In this document: piece by piece, positions 1-9,031 of the stretch | How positions within the stretch are numbered: the stretch's first letter is position 1 | How the letters are laid out: every line of letters begins with the position of its first letter | Source of the DNA: Rhodospirillaceae bacterium | GTDB taxonomy: Bacteria; Pseudomonadota; Alphaproteobacteria; Bin65 | Length of the DNA stretch: 64,000 nucleotides | Direction of reading: 5' to 3' | NCBI GenBank assembly: GCA_028819475.1 | Contig: JAPPLJ010000033.1 | Coordinates: 1 to 64,000 of the forward strand | Translations under genes and position numbers: made by a program | Notes under the pieces: model-generated | Database searches by the model: none | Told to the model about the DNA's origin: nothing | The model's input: the letters and a program-made list of their open reading frames with translations, nothing else

Positions 1-115
1 CGGACAGGTTGAGAATCCCCTTTCGCAGAGAAATCCTCTGAAGAGGGGGAAGGATGAGTTTGCGGCGGCCTGGCCCTTTTCGCAGAGGAAACAACGTTGG
101 GGACGCCCTCCGGGA
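1..115. repeat. Dispersed palindromic repeat fragment
   Basis: This stretch downstream of the corC-like gene holds the palindromic core CCTCTGAAGAGGGGGAAGG and two copies of a CCTTTCGCAGAGGAA-like word. The same words recur near 7.35-7.58 kb, and the core recurs near 30.4-30.6 kb. No coding potential is convincing here. The window edge cuts the element, so its full extent is unknown. Confidence 0.6.
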
Positions 116-1429
116 TCAGGTTTCGCCGGCCTCCGCCCCGGCGTCGTCGAGCCGGGCCACCCGGATCGAGGTAACCCGGTGGCCGCGGCGGCGCAGGATT
201 TCGAAGCGGAAGCCGTGGAAGGCGAAGACCTGGCGCACTTCGGGGATCCGCCGCGCCTCGTGCATGACCAGGCCGGCGACGGTGGCGGCGTGTTCGTCTG
301 GCAGATCCCAGCCGTATTCCCGGTTGAGGTCGCGGATCGTCACGTCGCCGTTGACGACCAGCGAGCCGTCGCGCCCGGCGCGCACCCCGGCGACCGTCCG
401 GTCGTGCTCGTCGGCGATGTCGCCGACGATCTCTTCCAGGATGTCCTCCAGGGTCACGATGCCCATGAAGGCGCCGTATTCGTCGACCACGGTTGCAAAA
501 TGTTCGCGCCGTTCGCGGAAGGCGTGGAGCTGGTCGAGCAGCGCCGTCGATTCCGGGATGAACCAGGGCGCGGTAGCGATCTTGCGGATTTTCAGTTTCT
601 CGACGTCGCCGCCGGCGCGATGGACGGCGCGCAGCAGATCCTTGGCGTGCAGGACGCCGACGATGTTGTCCGGATCGCCCTTGAACACCGGCAGGCGGGT
701 ATGGGGGCTCGCCAGCACCTGTTTCACGATCTCCGGCGCCGGCTTGTCGACGTCGATCATCGCCACGCCGGAGCGGTGGGTCATGATCTCCTCGACCTCG
801 ACGTCGCCGAGATCCAGGATGCTCGCCAGCATTTCGCGCTCGGCGTCGACCTCCGGGTCGGGTTCGGGCGCGGCGTGCATCCGGATCGCGCCGCGCAGCT
901 CCTCCTCGCTGGCCGCCGGCGAGAGCGTGCTCTCGAACCGGACGCCGAACAGCCGGAACGTCCCCTCGACGACGAGCTGGATCGCCTGCGCCGCCGGCGC
1001 CAGCACGGACACCACGGTGCGCAGCACCGGCGCGATGCGCAGGGCGGTGCTGTCGGCATGGTTGATGGCGTAGGCCTTCGGCATGACCTCGGCGAAGATC
1101 AGCACCAGCAGCGTCATGACGATGGTGGCGTAGAACACGCCGTTCGAACCGAACCAGCCGATGAACAGGCCGGTCGCCAGCGCCGACGCCAGGATGTTCA
1201 CCAGATTGTTGCCGAACAGGATGGCGCCGATCAGCCGGTCGGTGCGCGCCCGCAGGCGGTTCACGATGCCGGCCGCGGCGACCTCCTGGCGCTCGAGCTC
1301 CAGCATCCGGGGCTGGGAGGCCGCCGTCATCGCGGTCTCTGACCCGGAGAAGAAGGCCGAGAGCATCACCAGCAGGAGAATCGGAAGGATATCGAGGAAG
1401 AGTTCCATGATTGCTATGGGGGCTGCCAC
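116..1429 (-). CDS. HlyC/CorC (CNNM) family transporter with CBS pair
   Basis: This is a 437-residue integral membrane protein of the CorC/HlyC/CNNM family, implicated in Mg2+/Co2+ efflux or in tolerance of divalent cations. The N-terminal DUF21 membrane domain (about residues 8-190) begins with hydrophobic ILPILLLVMLSAFFSGSETA. A pair of CBS domains (about 215-330) follows, then the small C-terminal CorC_HlyC domain (about 345-425). The longest reading starts at GTG; an in-frame ATG at 1408 (MELFLDI) is an equally good start, and neither has a clear Shine-Dalgarno sequence. It lies downstream of aroB on the same strand with a gap of about 75 bp, so co-transcription with aroK-aroB is plausible. 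The transported ion is not shown by the sequence. Confidence 0.9.
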   Translation of the reverse strand: MAAPIAIMELFLDILPILLLVMLSAFFSGSETAMTAASQPRMLELERQEVAAAGIVNRLRARTDRLIGAILFGNNLVNILASALATGLFIGWFGSNGVFYATIVMTLLVLIFAEVMPKAYAINHADSTALRIAPVLRTVVSVLAPAAQAIQLVVEGTFRLFGVRFESTLSPAASEEELRGAIRMHAAPEPDPEVDAEREMLASILDLGDVEVEEIMTHRSGVAMIDVDKPAPEIVKQVLASPHTRLPVFKGDPDNIVGVLHAKDLLRAVHRAGGDVEKLKIRKIATAPWFIPESTALLDQLHAFRERREHFATVVDEYGAFMGIVTLEDILEEIVGDIADEHDRTVAGVRAGRDGSLVVNGDVTIRDLNREYGWDLPDEHAATVAGLVMHEARRIPEVRQVFAFHGFRFEILRRRGHRVTSIRVARLDDAGAEAGET

Positions 1430-1504
1430 AGGAAGAGTCAGCGGGATGCCGCAGGGAGGGGCCGGCTGGCGCGCGCGCCGCTCCGGGCCGGAGCGGCCGG
1501 CCGG

Positions 1505-2641
1505 TCAGCCCAGTACCTTCGAGAGATAGGACTCCAGGTCGCCCTCTTCGACCGCGGCGGTGACGAAGGCCTCGCCGATGCCGCGGACCATGACGAAGAC
1601 GATCCGGCCGTCGGCGACCTTCTTGTCCCTGCGCATCAGGCCGATCGCTGCGGCGGGCGTGAGGCCGAGGCCTTCGACGGCGGCCGGCGCGGTCGGCAGG
1701 CCGACGGACTCGAGATGGGCCCGGACCCGCGCGGCCTCCTGCCTGCCGGTCCATCCCAGGTCGGCCGACAGGTCGAAGGCCATGCACATGCCGATGGCGA
1801 CGGCTTCGCCGTGCAGCAGGCGGTCGCTGTAGCCGGTTGCCGTTTCGAGCGCGTGGGCGAAGGTATGGCCCAGATTCAGGAGCGCACGCTCCCCGGATTC
1901 GCGCTCGTCCCGCGCAACGATCTCCGATTTGGCCGTACAGGCGGTCTCGATGGCCCGCACCCTCGCATCGCCGCCGCCGTCGACCACGGCGCGGCCGTTC
2001 GCCTCCAGCCATTCGAAGAAGGCGCGGTCCCGGATCAGCCCGTATTTGACCGTCTCGGCGTAGCCGGCAAGGCGCTGGCGCCGGTCGAGCGTATCCAGCG
2101 TCTCCGGATCGATCAGGACAAGCCCGGGCTGGTGGAAGGCGCCGACCAGGTTCTTGCCGCCCGGCATGTCGATCGCCGTCTTGCCGCCGACCGACGAATC
2201 GACCTGGGCGAGCAGCGTCGTCGGGAGCTGGATGCAGCCGACCCCGCGCAGCAGGATCGCCGCGGCAAACCCCGCAAGGTCGCCGATCACGCCGCCGCCC
2301 AGCGCGATCAGCGTGTCGCGCCGCTCCAGGCCGAGATCGAGGCATTGCGCGGTGAGCCGTTCGAGATGGGCGAAGGACTTGGTCTCCTCGCCCGGCGGCA
2401 GGACGATCGAATCGGCCGAAACGCCGGCTGCCGCAAGGCCGGCCTCCAGCGGCGCCAGATAGTGCCCGGAGACGGTCTCGTCGGTCACGACGATGGCGCG
2501 CGGCCGGGGCAATGCCGCTGCGATCTCCGCCGCAAACCGGCGGCGCAGCCCGTTGGCGATCAGGATGTCGTAGCTGCGCTCGGCGAGGGAGACCCGGACG
2601 CGCGCCGCGGGATCGCCGGGCGAGGTTTCGGATCCCGTCAT
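1505..2641 (-). CDS. aroB: 3-dehydroquinate synthase
   Basis: AroB converts DAHP to 3-dehydroquinate, the second step of the shikimate pathway, in the cytoplasm with NAD+ and a divalent metal. The length of 378 residues is normal. Visible motifs are the nucleotide-binding GGGVIGDLAG (115-124), the PTTLLAQVDSSVGGKTAID block (140-158), GYAETVKYGL (193-202, metal-binding Glu), LGHTFAHALE (257-266) and LLHGEAVAIGM (275-285), which supply the metal-ligand histidines. Its start overlaps the end of aroK by 4 bp (ATGA), so the two genes are translationally coupled. Confidence 0.97.
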   Translation of the reverse strand: MTGSETSPGDPAARVRVSLAERSYDILIANGLRRRFAAEIAAALPRPRAIVVTDETVSGHYLAPLEAGLAAAGVSADSIVLPPGEETKSFAHLERLTAQCLDLGLERRDTLIALGGGVIGDLAGFAAAILLRGVGCIQLPTTLLAQVDSSVGGKTAIDMPGGKNLVGAFHQPGLVLIDPETLDTLDRRQRLAGYAETVKYGLIRDRAFFEWLEANGRAVVDGGGDARVRAIETACTAKSEIVARDERESGERALLNLGHTFAHALETATGYSDRLLHGEAVAIGMCMAFDLSADLGWTGRQEAARVRAHLESVGLPTAPAAVEGLGLTPAAAIGLMRRDKKVADGRIVFVMVRGIGEAFVTAAVEEGDLESYLSKVLG

Positions 2642-3225
2642 CGCTTCGGCGCCGGCCGCAATGCCCGTTCCGGATGGGCGGCGATCCAGTCCTGAAGCGC
2701 GTCGGCCACCCGGACCGTCATTTCGCCCAGCGGCCGGTCGACGCTGGCAACGGTAATATCCGCCTCCGCATAGACCGGGTTGCGGATCGCCATCAGCTCC
2801 GACAGGGTCTGCCGCGCATCGCCGTTTTTCAGGAGCGGCCTGTTGCTGCGGCGGCTCACCCGTTCCACGAGGGTATCCAGATCGGCGTTCAGCCAGATCG
2901 ATATGCCCCGCGCCCTGACGAGGCCGCGCGTCTCGGGATCCATGAAAGCGCCGCCGCCGGTGGCAAGGACATGCGGTTCGCCTTCGAGCAACCGGGCGAT
3001 GACCCTGCGCTCGCCGGCGCGGAATTCCGCTTCGCCATGCTGCCGGAAAAGCTCCTCGATGGAATTGCCGGCGGCCGCTTCGATCTCGGCGTCGGCGTCG
3101 ATGAACGGCAGGTCGAGCCGCCGGGCCAGCCGCCGGCCGACCGCGGACTTGCCAACGCCCATCAGGCCGACGAGGACAACCGTCCTGCCGACGCGGAGCC
3201 GGGATATGTCGCTGTGGGCCGTCAT
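2638..3225 (-). CDS. aroK: Shikimate kinase
   Basis: AroK phosphorylates shikimate at the 3-OH using ATP. The start chosen gives 195 residues (MTAHSDIS...), close to the family length. A longer reading from 3489 would add an 88-residue tail with no family resemblance. The Walker A motif GLMGVGKS lies at residues 20-27. The shikimate-binding Asp region (FIDADAEIE), the GGGA motif and the lid-region RPLL are all present. It overlaps aroB by 4 bp, the usual alphaproteobacterial aroK-aroB arrangement, and is divergent from the exported protein at 3474. Confidence 0.96.
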   Translation of the reverse strand: MTAHSDISRLRVGRTVVLVGLMGVGKSAVGRRLARRLDLPFIDADAEIEAAAGNSIEELFRQHGEAEFRAGERRVIARLLEGEPHVLATGGGAFMDPETRGLVRARGISIWLNADLDTLVERVSRRSNRPLLKNGDARQTLSELMAIRNPVYAEADITVASVDRPLGEMTVRVADALQDWIAAHPERALRPAPKR

Positions 3226-3473
3226 GCTCAGTGCGCTACTGCAACTACGATGCATCCGGTTTCCCGGCAATGCCGAGCGAAGACATTGGCGCGGTCGCCC
3301 TGTGGGTACACAAGGTGCGGCAAAGGCTGCCCACGCCGCAATATCGCCGCAATATGTCGGTCGGATATCCTCCCGGCGCCAGCATTTTCTTTTTTGCCGG
3401 GCCGCAGAAATGCCGGTAAGGGCACGGCCGGGCATACGGCACCGGGACGATGGTCTATCCCCTGACGCGAACG

Positions 3474-5228
3474 ATGACCGAACCCTCACTTCCCCGATAC
3501 CGGCGGCCCGGATCCGCGGCGGGACTGTTGCTGATGGCGGCCGGTGCGTTCGGTCTCGCTGCCGGCCCGGCCGGACCGTCGCTCGCGCAGGACAGCAGCA
3601 AACCGACGCGGATCGACCGGTCCGGTGCGGAAGACCCGCCCGGGAACCGGCCGACAGTCCGCGTCGAGGAGCTCGGCGCGCCCGGCGCCGGATCGGGCGG
3701 CACCCTGGGCGATTCGAGCGGCGGTCTCGGCGCCGGCCTGTGGCGCGGGGCCGCTCTGGAAGAGGTGGTGGACCTGATCGAACGGCTGCCGGCGGCGAAC
3801 CGGTCGCCGGTACTGCATGCGCTGCAACGCCGGCTTCTACTGACCGTGGCGCTGGCGCCGGCCGGCAAGCCTCAGAGCGATTTCCTGCGGGCCCGCCTCA
3901 AGGCCCTGATCCGGATGGGTGCGGTCCGCGACACCGTCGAGCTGGCGGCCCGTACGCGGGCTGCGGCGGCATCGCCCTATCCCGCGATCCGCGCCCGGTT
4001 CCTTGCCGGCGACGCAAAGGGAGCCTGCGTCGCTGTCGCTGCCGTTCCCGGCGCGACCGCGCCTTTCATCGAGCAGGCGCGGATCGCCTGCCACGTCCTG
4101 AGCGGTCACGCCGAACGGGCGGAAATTGCGCTGCGCCTGCTTCACGAGCAGGGTGCGCCGCCGCCCCGGCGCTTCGAGCAAACGGTCATGGCGGTCACGG
4201 CCGGTAAGTGGCTGGCGCGGCCCGTGGAGCCCCTGGCGCTGACTCTGTCGATGCTGCGCAGCCGCAAGGTCGGCGTCAAATCGGCGAACCTGAAAAACCT
4301 GTCCACCGGCGCCCTGATCGCCCTTTCGGACAATCCGAAAATCCGCTGGACCATGCGGGTCCGCGCGCTGGAGCGCGCCCTGGCGCGGGGGGCGCCCGCG
4401 GACCGCAAGCTTGCCGCGCTCTATGCCGGCGTCCGCGCATCGCCGCAGGAAATCGCCGACGCAAGGGCAACGCGCCTGCGCGATTTCGATCCGTGGGCCC
4501 GGGCGCACCTGTATCTTGCGGCCGCCGGGGACGGCGATCCGCCCAGGCGTGTGCGCATCCTCGCGGCGTGGTGGCGCCTCGCGCTGGGCGCTGAGATGAA
4601 GGGCGACGAGGGCGCCGAGATGCTGGCGGCACGGCTGACGGTGCCGTTCCTCGTGGATGTCAGCCCGTCCCCGGCCTATCAGGACCAGGCGGCGCATATT
4701 GCGCGGGCCTATTTCGCGACCGGCCGGACCCGGGAGGCTTTCGCCTGGTACCGGTTCCTCAAGGCCGCGCCGTTCCGCAATCCCGCCGATCTGCACCGCA
4801 TCACCGTGCCGGCCTTGCTCGCGGCGGCGGCGACCCGGGAAACCCCGGAAACGATCAAGTCCTGGATCGGGTTCAAACGCTGGAGGAACCGCGATAACGC
4901 GGCGGTCCATCTTGCCGATCTGAAGGCGCTGTTCGACGGTCTCGGGCGCGCGGAGGATATTCCCCGGCCGTGGCGCAGCGAAACCGCCGAAGAACGGAAG
5001 GCCGCGCGGAAGGCGCGCCCGGAACGCGACGCCGCCCTGCTCGAAGCGGCGGCCGACGGCCGGCGCGGTCTGGCGGTCCTGCGTATCCTCACCCTTGTGA
5101 ACGGCCGTTCCCTGCGCCGGGTGCCGCGCCAGATCCTGCGCGACGCCGTGTTCGGCCTGCGCGCCGTGGGTCTCGAACGCGAAGCGCGCCAGCTTGCCGT
5201 CGAATCGGCGCTGGCGCGCCACCTCTGA
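3474..5228 (+). CDS. Unknown exported protein between aroK and xerD
   Basis: I do not recognise a named family. The protein starts with a short basic n-region (RYRRPGS), a hydrophobic core (GLLLMAAGAFGLAAG) and a likely signal peptidase site after SLAQ, so it is probably periplasmic. The rest of the 584 residues is Ala/Arg/Leu-rich and looks all-helical, with repeated helix pairs such as ALERALARG and ARAYFATGRTREAFAWYRF. That suggests a TPR-like or alpha-solenoid scaffold, which is inference. An alternative ATG at 3450 adds eight residues; 3474 was chosen because it gives a normal signal peptide. xerD follows 24 bp downstream. Confidence 0.8.
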   Translation: MTEPSLPRYRRPGSAAGLLLMAAGAFGLAAGPAGPSLAQDSSKPTRIDRSGAEDPPGNRPTVRVEELGAPGAGSGGTLGDSSGGLGAGLWRGAALEEVVDLIERLPAANRSPVLHALQRRLLLTVALAPAGKPQSDFLRARLKALIRMGAVRDTVELAARTRAAAASPYPAIRARFLAGDAKGACVAVAAVPGATAPFIEQARIACHVLSGHAERAEIALRLLHEQGAPPPRRFEQTVMAVTAGKWLARPVEPLALTLSMLRSRKVGVKSANLKNLSTGALIALSDNPKIRWTMRVRALERALARGAPADRKLAALYAGVRASPQEIADARATRLRDFDPWARAHLYLAAAGDGDPPRRVRILAAWWRLALGAEMKGDEGAEMLAARLTVPFLVDVSPSPAYQDQAAHIARAYFATGRTREAFAWYRFLKAAPFRNPADLHRITVPALLAAAATRETPETIKSWIGFKRWRNRDNAAVHLADLKALFDGLGRAEDIPRPWRSETAEERKAARKARPERDAALLEAAADGRRGLAVLRILTLVNGRSLRRVPRQILRDAVFGLRAVGLEREARQLAVESALARHL

Positions 5229-5252
5229 AGCCGCGGCCGGGTCCGCAACACG

Positions 5253-6170
5253 GTGACCGCGGGACTGCCGCCATCGGCCGAGCTGTTCGAGGAGATGCTG
5301 CGCGCCGAGCGCGGCGCCTCGGACAATACCGTCCAGGCCTATCGGCGCGACCTTGCGCATCTGGCGGCCTTCCTGGCCGAAGACGGGGCGAGCCTCGACA
5401 ATGCCGGGCCGGGCGCCCTGAGCGGGTATCTGGCAGCGCTCGACCGGGCCGGCATGGCGGCGCGGACCGCCGCGCGCCGCCTGTCCGCGATGCGCCAGTT
5501 CTACGGCTTTCTGCATGCCGAAGGCCGGCGCGCCGATAATCCGACGGCGACGCTGGAAGCGCCGAGGCGGGGCCGCCCGCTGCCGAAGCTCCTCTCCGAG
5601 CCGGAGGTCGACGGCCTGTTGCAGGCGGCCGGCGACCGCGCGGGGCCGGACGGCGTCCGCCTCGTTGCGCTGATGCAGCTGCTCTATGCAACCGGGATGC
5701 GAGTCAGCGAACTGGTCAGCCTGCCGCTCGCCGCGGCGGTGCGCGACCCGCGCCTGATCCTGGTGCGCGGCAAGGGCGGCAAGGAACGTCTGGTGCCGCT
5801 GAACCAGGCGGCGCGGGAAGCGGTCCAGGCCTGGGTCGAGGTCCGCAACCGGAATCCGCGCCTCGCGGCATCGCATTTCCTGTTTCCGTCGCGCTCCGGC
5901 GCCGGGCACCTGACCCGCCACCGCTTCGGCCAGCTGTTGAAGGACCTGGCGATCGAGGCGGGCATCGATCCGCCCCGGGTGTCGCCCCATGTCCTGCGCC
6001 ACGCCTTCGCGACCCATCTGCTCAACCGCGGCGCCGACCTGCGCAGCGTCCAGCAGATGCTCGGCCATGCCGACATCTCGACCACGCAGATCTATACCCA
6101 TGTGCTGGACGAGCGGCTGCGGCGGCTGGTCGAGGACCATCATCCCCTCGCCGGCGGGCCGGCGGATTAG
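5253..6170 (+). CDS. xerD: Tyrosine recombinase XerD
   Basis: XerD and its partner XerC resolve chromosome dimers at dif during division. At 305 residues with a GTG start, the protein has an N-terminal SAM-like core-binding domain (about 10-95, with the AYRRDLAHLAAFL helix) and a catalytic domain. The catalytic residues are all visible: Arg in ATGMRVSEL, Lys in GKGGKERLVPL, His-x-x-Arg in HVLRHAFATHLL, His in LGHADIS and the nucleophile Tyr in TTQIYTHV. The position beside aroK fits xerD better than xerC, but homology alone could not separate them completely. Confidence 0.93.
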   Translation: MTAGLPPSAELFEEMLRAERGASDNTVQAYRRDLAHLAAFLAEDGASLDNAGPGALSGYLAALDRAGMAARTAARRLSAMRQFYGFLHAEGRRADNPTATLEAPRRGRPLPKLLSEPEVDGLLQAAGDRAGPDGVRLVALMQLLYATGMRVSELVSLPLAAAVRDPRLILVRGKGGKERLVPLNQAAREAVQAWVEVRNRNPRLAASHFLFPSRSGAGHLTRHRFGQLLKDLAIEAGIDPPRVSPHVLRHAFATHLLNRGADLRSVQQMLGHADISTTQIYTHVLDERLRRLVEDHHPLAGGPAD

Positions 6171-6298
6171 CCCGCTATCGCGCGGCCCGGTGCGGCCGCT
6201 TCGGGCGCGGCCGGCCGGCGCGACACTTTCGAGATTCCGAAGGCTTGAGCGCGCCTCCTATGGTGCGCCGCGTCATCCCCGTTCGAGCAGGCTCCGCC

Positions 6299-7279
6299 AT
6301 GTCCCACATCCAGATCGCGCCGGCGCCGGCGCGGCTCAACCGCAGCGAACTGGCCGTTCCGGGCTCCAGCCCGCGCTTTTTCGAGAAGGCGGCTGCCGGC
6401 GAGGCCGACATCGTCTTTCTCGATCTGGAGGACGCCGTCGCGCCGGACAGGAAGGCCGAGGCCCGCAGGAACGTCATCGAGGCGATCGGCGATTGCGACT
6501 GGGGCGACAAGGCGCTCTCGGTGCGGATCAACGGGCTCGATACGCCCTACATGTATCGCGACATCGTCGACCTGCTGGAGACCTGCTCCGAACGCCTCGA
6601 CCTGATCATGATTCCCAAGCTCGGGACGGCCGCCGACGTCTACACGGTCGACGCCCTGGTCTCCCAGGTCGAAATGGCGATGGGGCGGAAGAAGCGCATC
6701 GGCTTCGAACTCATCGTCGAGACGGCGCTCGGCATGCAGAACATCACGGAAATCGCTGCTGCCAGCCCGCGCAACGAGAGCCTGCATTTCGGCGCCGCGG
6801 ACTATGCCGCCTCGACCCGGATGCGCACGGTACAGATCGGCGGCGCCAACCCGGATTACGGCGTGCTGACCGATCCGGACGAGAGCGGCCGGCGCGAGTT
6901 CCACTGGGCCGACATGTGGCACTACGAAATCACCCGCATGGTGGTCGCCGCGCGGGCCAACGGGCTGCGGCCGTGCGACGGACCGTTCGGCGATTTCCGC
7001 GACGCCGAGGCCTTCGCCGCCCACGCCAGGCGCGCCGCCGTGCTGGGCTGCGACGGCAAATGGGCGATCCACCCGAGCCAGATCGGCCTCGCCAACGACA
7101 TCTTCACGCCGCCGGCGGACGAGGTCGAAAAGGCGCGGGCGATCATCGCCGCCATGCGGGAGAGCGAAGCCGCCGGCGCCGGCGCCGCGGCCCTCGACGG
7201 CAAGCTGATCGACTACGCCTCGATCCGCCAGTCCGAGCATCTCGTGGCGATGGCGGACGCGATCGCGGCGAAGGGGTAG
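6299..7279 (+). CDS. mcl1: L-malyl-CoA/beta-methylmalyl-CoA lyase
   Basis: This HpcH/HpaI (citrate-lyase-beta-like) CoA lyase of 326 residues reversibly cleaves malyl-CoA to acetyl-CoA and glyoxylate, and beta-methylmalyl-CoA to propionyl-CoA and glyoxylate. Those reactions belong to the ethylmalonyl-CoA and related pathways. Motifs include VPGSSPRFFEKAA, the substrate/metal segment VFLDLEDAVAP, SVRINGLDTP, KLGTAADVY, GAADYAAS and KWAIHPSQIGLAN. The ending DYASIRQSEHLVAMADAI strongly resembles rhodobacterial Mcl1. The start is at MSHIQIAP; a longer reading from 6245 adds 18 unlike residues. The glyoxylate product links functionally, not physically, to the glcDEF genes at 28-32 kb. Confidence 0.88.
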   Translation: MSHIQIAPAPARLNRSELAVPGSSPRFFEKAAAGEADIVFLDLEDAVAPDRKAEARRNVIEAIGDCDWGDKALSVRINGLDTPYMYRDIVDLLETCSERLDLIMIPKLGTAADVYTVDALVSQVEMAMGRKKRIGFELIVETALGMQNITEIAAASPRNESLHFGAADYAASTRMRTVQIGGANPDYGVLTDPDESGRREFHWADMWHYEITRMVVAARANGLRPCDGPFGDFRDAEAFAAHARRAAVLGCDGKWAIHPSQIGLANDIFTPPADEVEKARAIIAAMRESEAAGAGAAALDGKLIDYASIRQSEHLVAMADAIAAKG

Positions 7280-7381
7280 GACGCGCTGCCAGGCGAAACG
7301 GCGTGAGTAACCAAGGACGCAGGCGCGTCCCCCCTCCCCTTGGGATTCCTCTGCGAAAGGGCGAGGCGTCGCAACCTTGTC

Positions 7382-7510
7382 CTTCCCCCTCTTCAGAGGG
7401 GGAAGTGACCGAGCGCAGCGAGGTCGATGGGGGTGTCCGCTCGCCGGTAGGGCCGTGCCGGGCGCCACGGCACCCCCACCTGACCTCCCCCTCTGAAGAG
7501 GGGGAGGAAT
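7382..7510. repeat. BIME-like composite palindromic element
   Basis: The element has two different ends, each built on the palindrome CCCCCTCTTCAGAGGGGG. The left end (7382-7435) continues into GACCGAGCGCAGCGAGGTCG and GATGGGGGTG. The right end (7471-7510) is CACCCCCACCTGACC followed by the palindrome. The same two ends occur in the opposite orientation at 30418-30563 with an unrelated spacer. Short words like CCTTTCGCAGAGGAA flank it (about 7346-7361 and 7541-7556). The whole 7280-7585 gap is non-coding. Confidence 0.8.
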
Positions 7511-7585
7511 AGGAAAGCGACCGTTGGCGGATACTTGCGGCCTTTCGCAGAGGAACCCTCAAGAGAAGGGGATTCGGTCAGTGCC

Positions 7586-7903
7586 CTATTCCTCCGGCTC
7601 GGTGGTGAAGGTCAGGGGATGGCCGGCCTTGCGGCCTTCCTCCGTGCCTTCGGTCGCCTTGCTCTCGGCGACGTCCTTCGTATAGACGGCGACGACGCAG
7701 GCATCGCGCGTATGGGCGGTCATCATCACCCGGTAGGCCTGGTCCTCGCTCATGCGGAAGACGGCCCTGAGGACCCGCACCACGAATTCGCGCGGCGTGT
7801 AATCGTCGTTGAGCAGGATGACCTTGTGCAGCCGCGGGCGCTGCGTTTTCTTCCGCGTCTCCGGGCGGGTATCGGTACGGGGCTTTGTATCGATGCCGGT
7901 CAT
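7586..7903 (-). CDS. clpS: ATP-dependent Clp protease adaptor ClpS
   Basis: ClpS delivers N-degron substrates to ClpAP. The 105 residues comprise a charged flexible N-terminus (about 1-25) and the ClpS core. The motif LHKVILLNDDYTPREFVV forms the substrate-binding hydrophobic pocket region, and MTAHTRDACVVAVYTKDVAE follows. clpA, often next to clpS, is not adjacent here: the downstream side is a 300-bp repeat region and the upstream neighbour is a divergent transporter. Confidence 0.95.
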   Translation of the reverse strand: MTGIDTKPRTDTRPETRKKTQRPRLHKVILLNDDYTPREFVVRVLRAVFRMSEDQAYRVMMTAHTRDACVVAVYTKDVAESKATEGTEEGRKAGHPLTFTTEPEE

Positions 7904-8007
7904 GGGCAGCAGGGTCCGTCCGGGCGTGCCGCCGAGTGTAGCACAGACCGGGCAGGAATTCGATTTGCCGGGCGCTGCGCCGCCATGATCCGGCCGTAAA
8001 CCCGCCG

Positions 8008-8892
8008 ATGTTCGTCAACTATCTCATGCTGTTCACGCTGGGCACGGTCTGGGGCTCGACCTTCCTGTTCGTCAAGCTTTCCCTGCCGGCGTTCGATCCG
8101 GCGACCCTCGCCCTGCTCCGCACGGTGCTGGGCGGCGCCTTCCTCATCGCCGTCGCCTTCCTCCTGGGCCGGCGGCCGCCGCGCGAGCGCAGCCTGTGGC
8201 TCGCCCTGCTTGCCATCGGGCTGATCGGCAACGCCATGCCCTTCGTCATGATCAACGTCGGCCAGCAGCTTATCGACAGCAGCCTGGGCGCGATCCTGAT
8301 CACGACCGTGCCGCTGTTCACCCTCGGACTGGCGCACTTTTTCTCGGACGACAAGTTCACCTGGCGCAAGCTGACCGGCACGGCGCTGGGCTTCGCCGGC
8401 GTGCTCGTTTTGCTCGGCCCCGCGGCGCTCGAAGGGCTGGGCGGCGCGCTGGCCGGCCAGATCCTGGTGATCGGCGCCGCCGCCTGTTACGCCGTCGCGA
8501 TCATCGTCACCCGGCGCACGATGGGCGACGTCCATCCTGCGGTCAGCGCGGGCTGGTCGCTCGCCATGGCGACGGCGCTGCTCCTCCCGGTTTCCTTCGG
8601 GATCGGCGATCCGCTGGCCTCGAAACCCGCGACGGTGCCGGTACTGGCTGTGCTCGCCCTGGCGCTGTTCAGCACCGGAACGAACGTCCTGCTCTTCTTC
8701 GTGCTGATCAAGCGGACCGGGCCGAACTTCGTCGCCATGAGCAACTACATGTCGCCGCTGGTCGGCGTCGCCTGGGGCGCCCTGTTCCTCGCCGAGCCGG
8801 TCACCTCGGCAAAGGTCGCCGCCACGCTGACGATCCTGGCCGGCGTTGCAGTGGCGACCTGGCAGACTCCGCGGGCCTGGAAGCGGAGGTGA
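8008..8892 (+). CDS. EamA/DMT-family transporter
   Basis: This is a 294-residue inner-membrane protein with about ten hydrophobic segments arranged as two EamA repeats of five (roughly residues 5-140 and 150-285). The start MLFTLGTVWGSTFLFVK is typical of the drug/metabolite transporter superfamily, and the second repeat carries FVAMSNYMSPLVGVAWGALFLAEP. Substrate is not predictable. It is divergent from clpS and followed by the CMD-family gene about 140 bp downstream. Confidence 0.88.
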   Translation: MFVNYLMLFTLGTVWGSTFLFVKLSLPAFDPATLALLRTVLGGAFLIAVAFLLGRRPPRERSLWLALLAIGLIGNAMPFVMINVGQQLIDSSLGAILITTVPLFTLGLAHFFSDDKFTWRKLTGTALGFAGVLVLLGPAALEGLGGALAGQILVIGAAACYAVAIIVTRRTMGDVHPAVSAGWSLAMATALLLPVSFGIGDPLASKPATVPVLAVLALALFSTGTNVLLFFVLIKRTGPNFVAMSNYMSPLVGVAWGALFLAEPVTSAKVAATLTILAGVAVATWQTPRAWKRR

Positions 8893-9031
8893 CCGACCGT
8901 CATGCCGGCCGGAGGCGAGCCACCGCCGATCCGCCGGCCGGCGATCCGATACAGCCGATGAACGTATTGCAATGGAGGACCCGATCGGGAAACTGGTCTC
9001 ACCGCCGACGATCGGCCCCGGGAGGAAGCTT

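Noticed and set aside
3837-6143. A 768-residue open frame antisense to the exported protein and xerD
   Set aside because: No family resemblance; it lies over two supported genes.
7280-7585. A CRISPR-like or tandem array because of repeated palindromes
   Set aside because: The units are two unlike ends with one spacer, not a regular repeat-spacer array; no cas genes are present.
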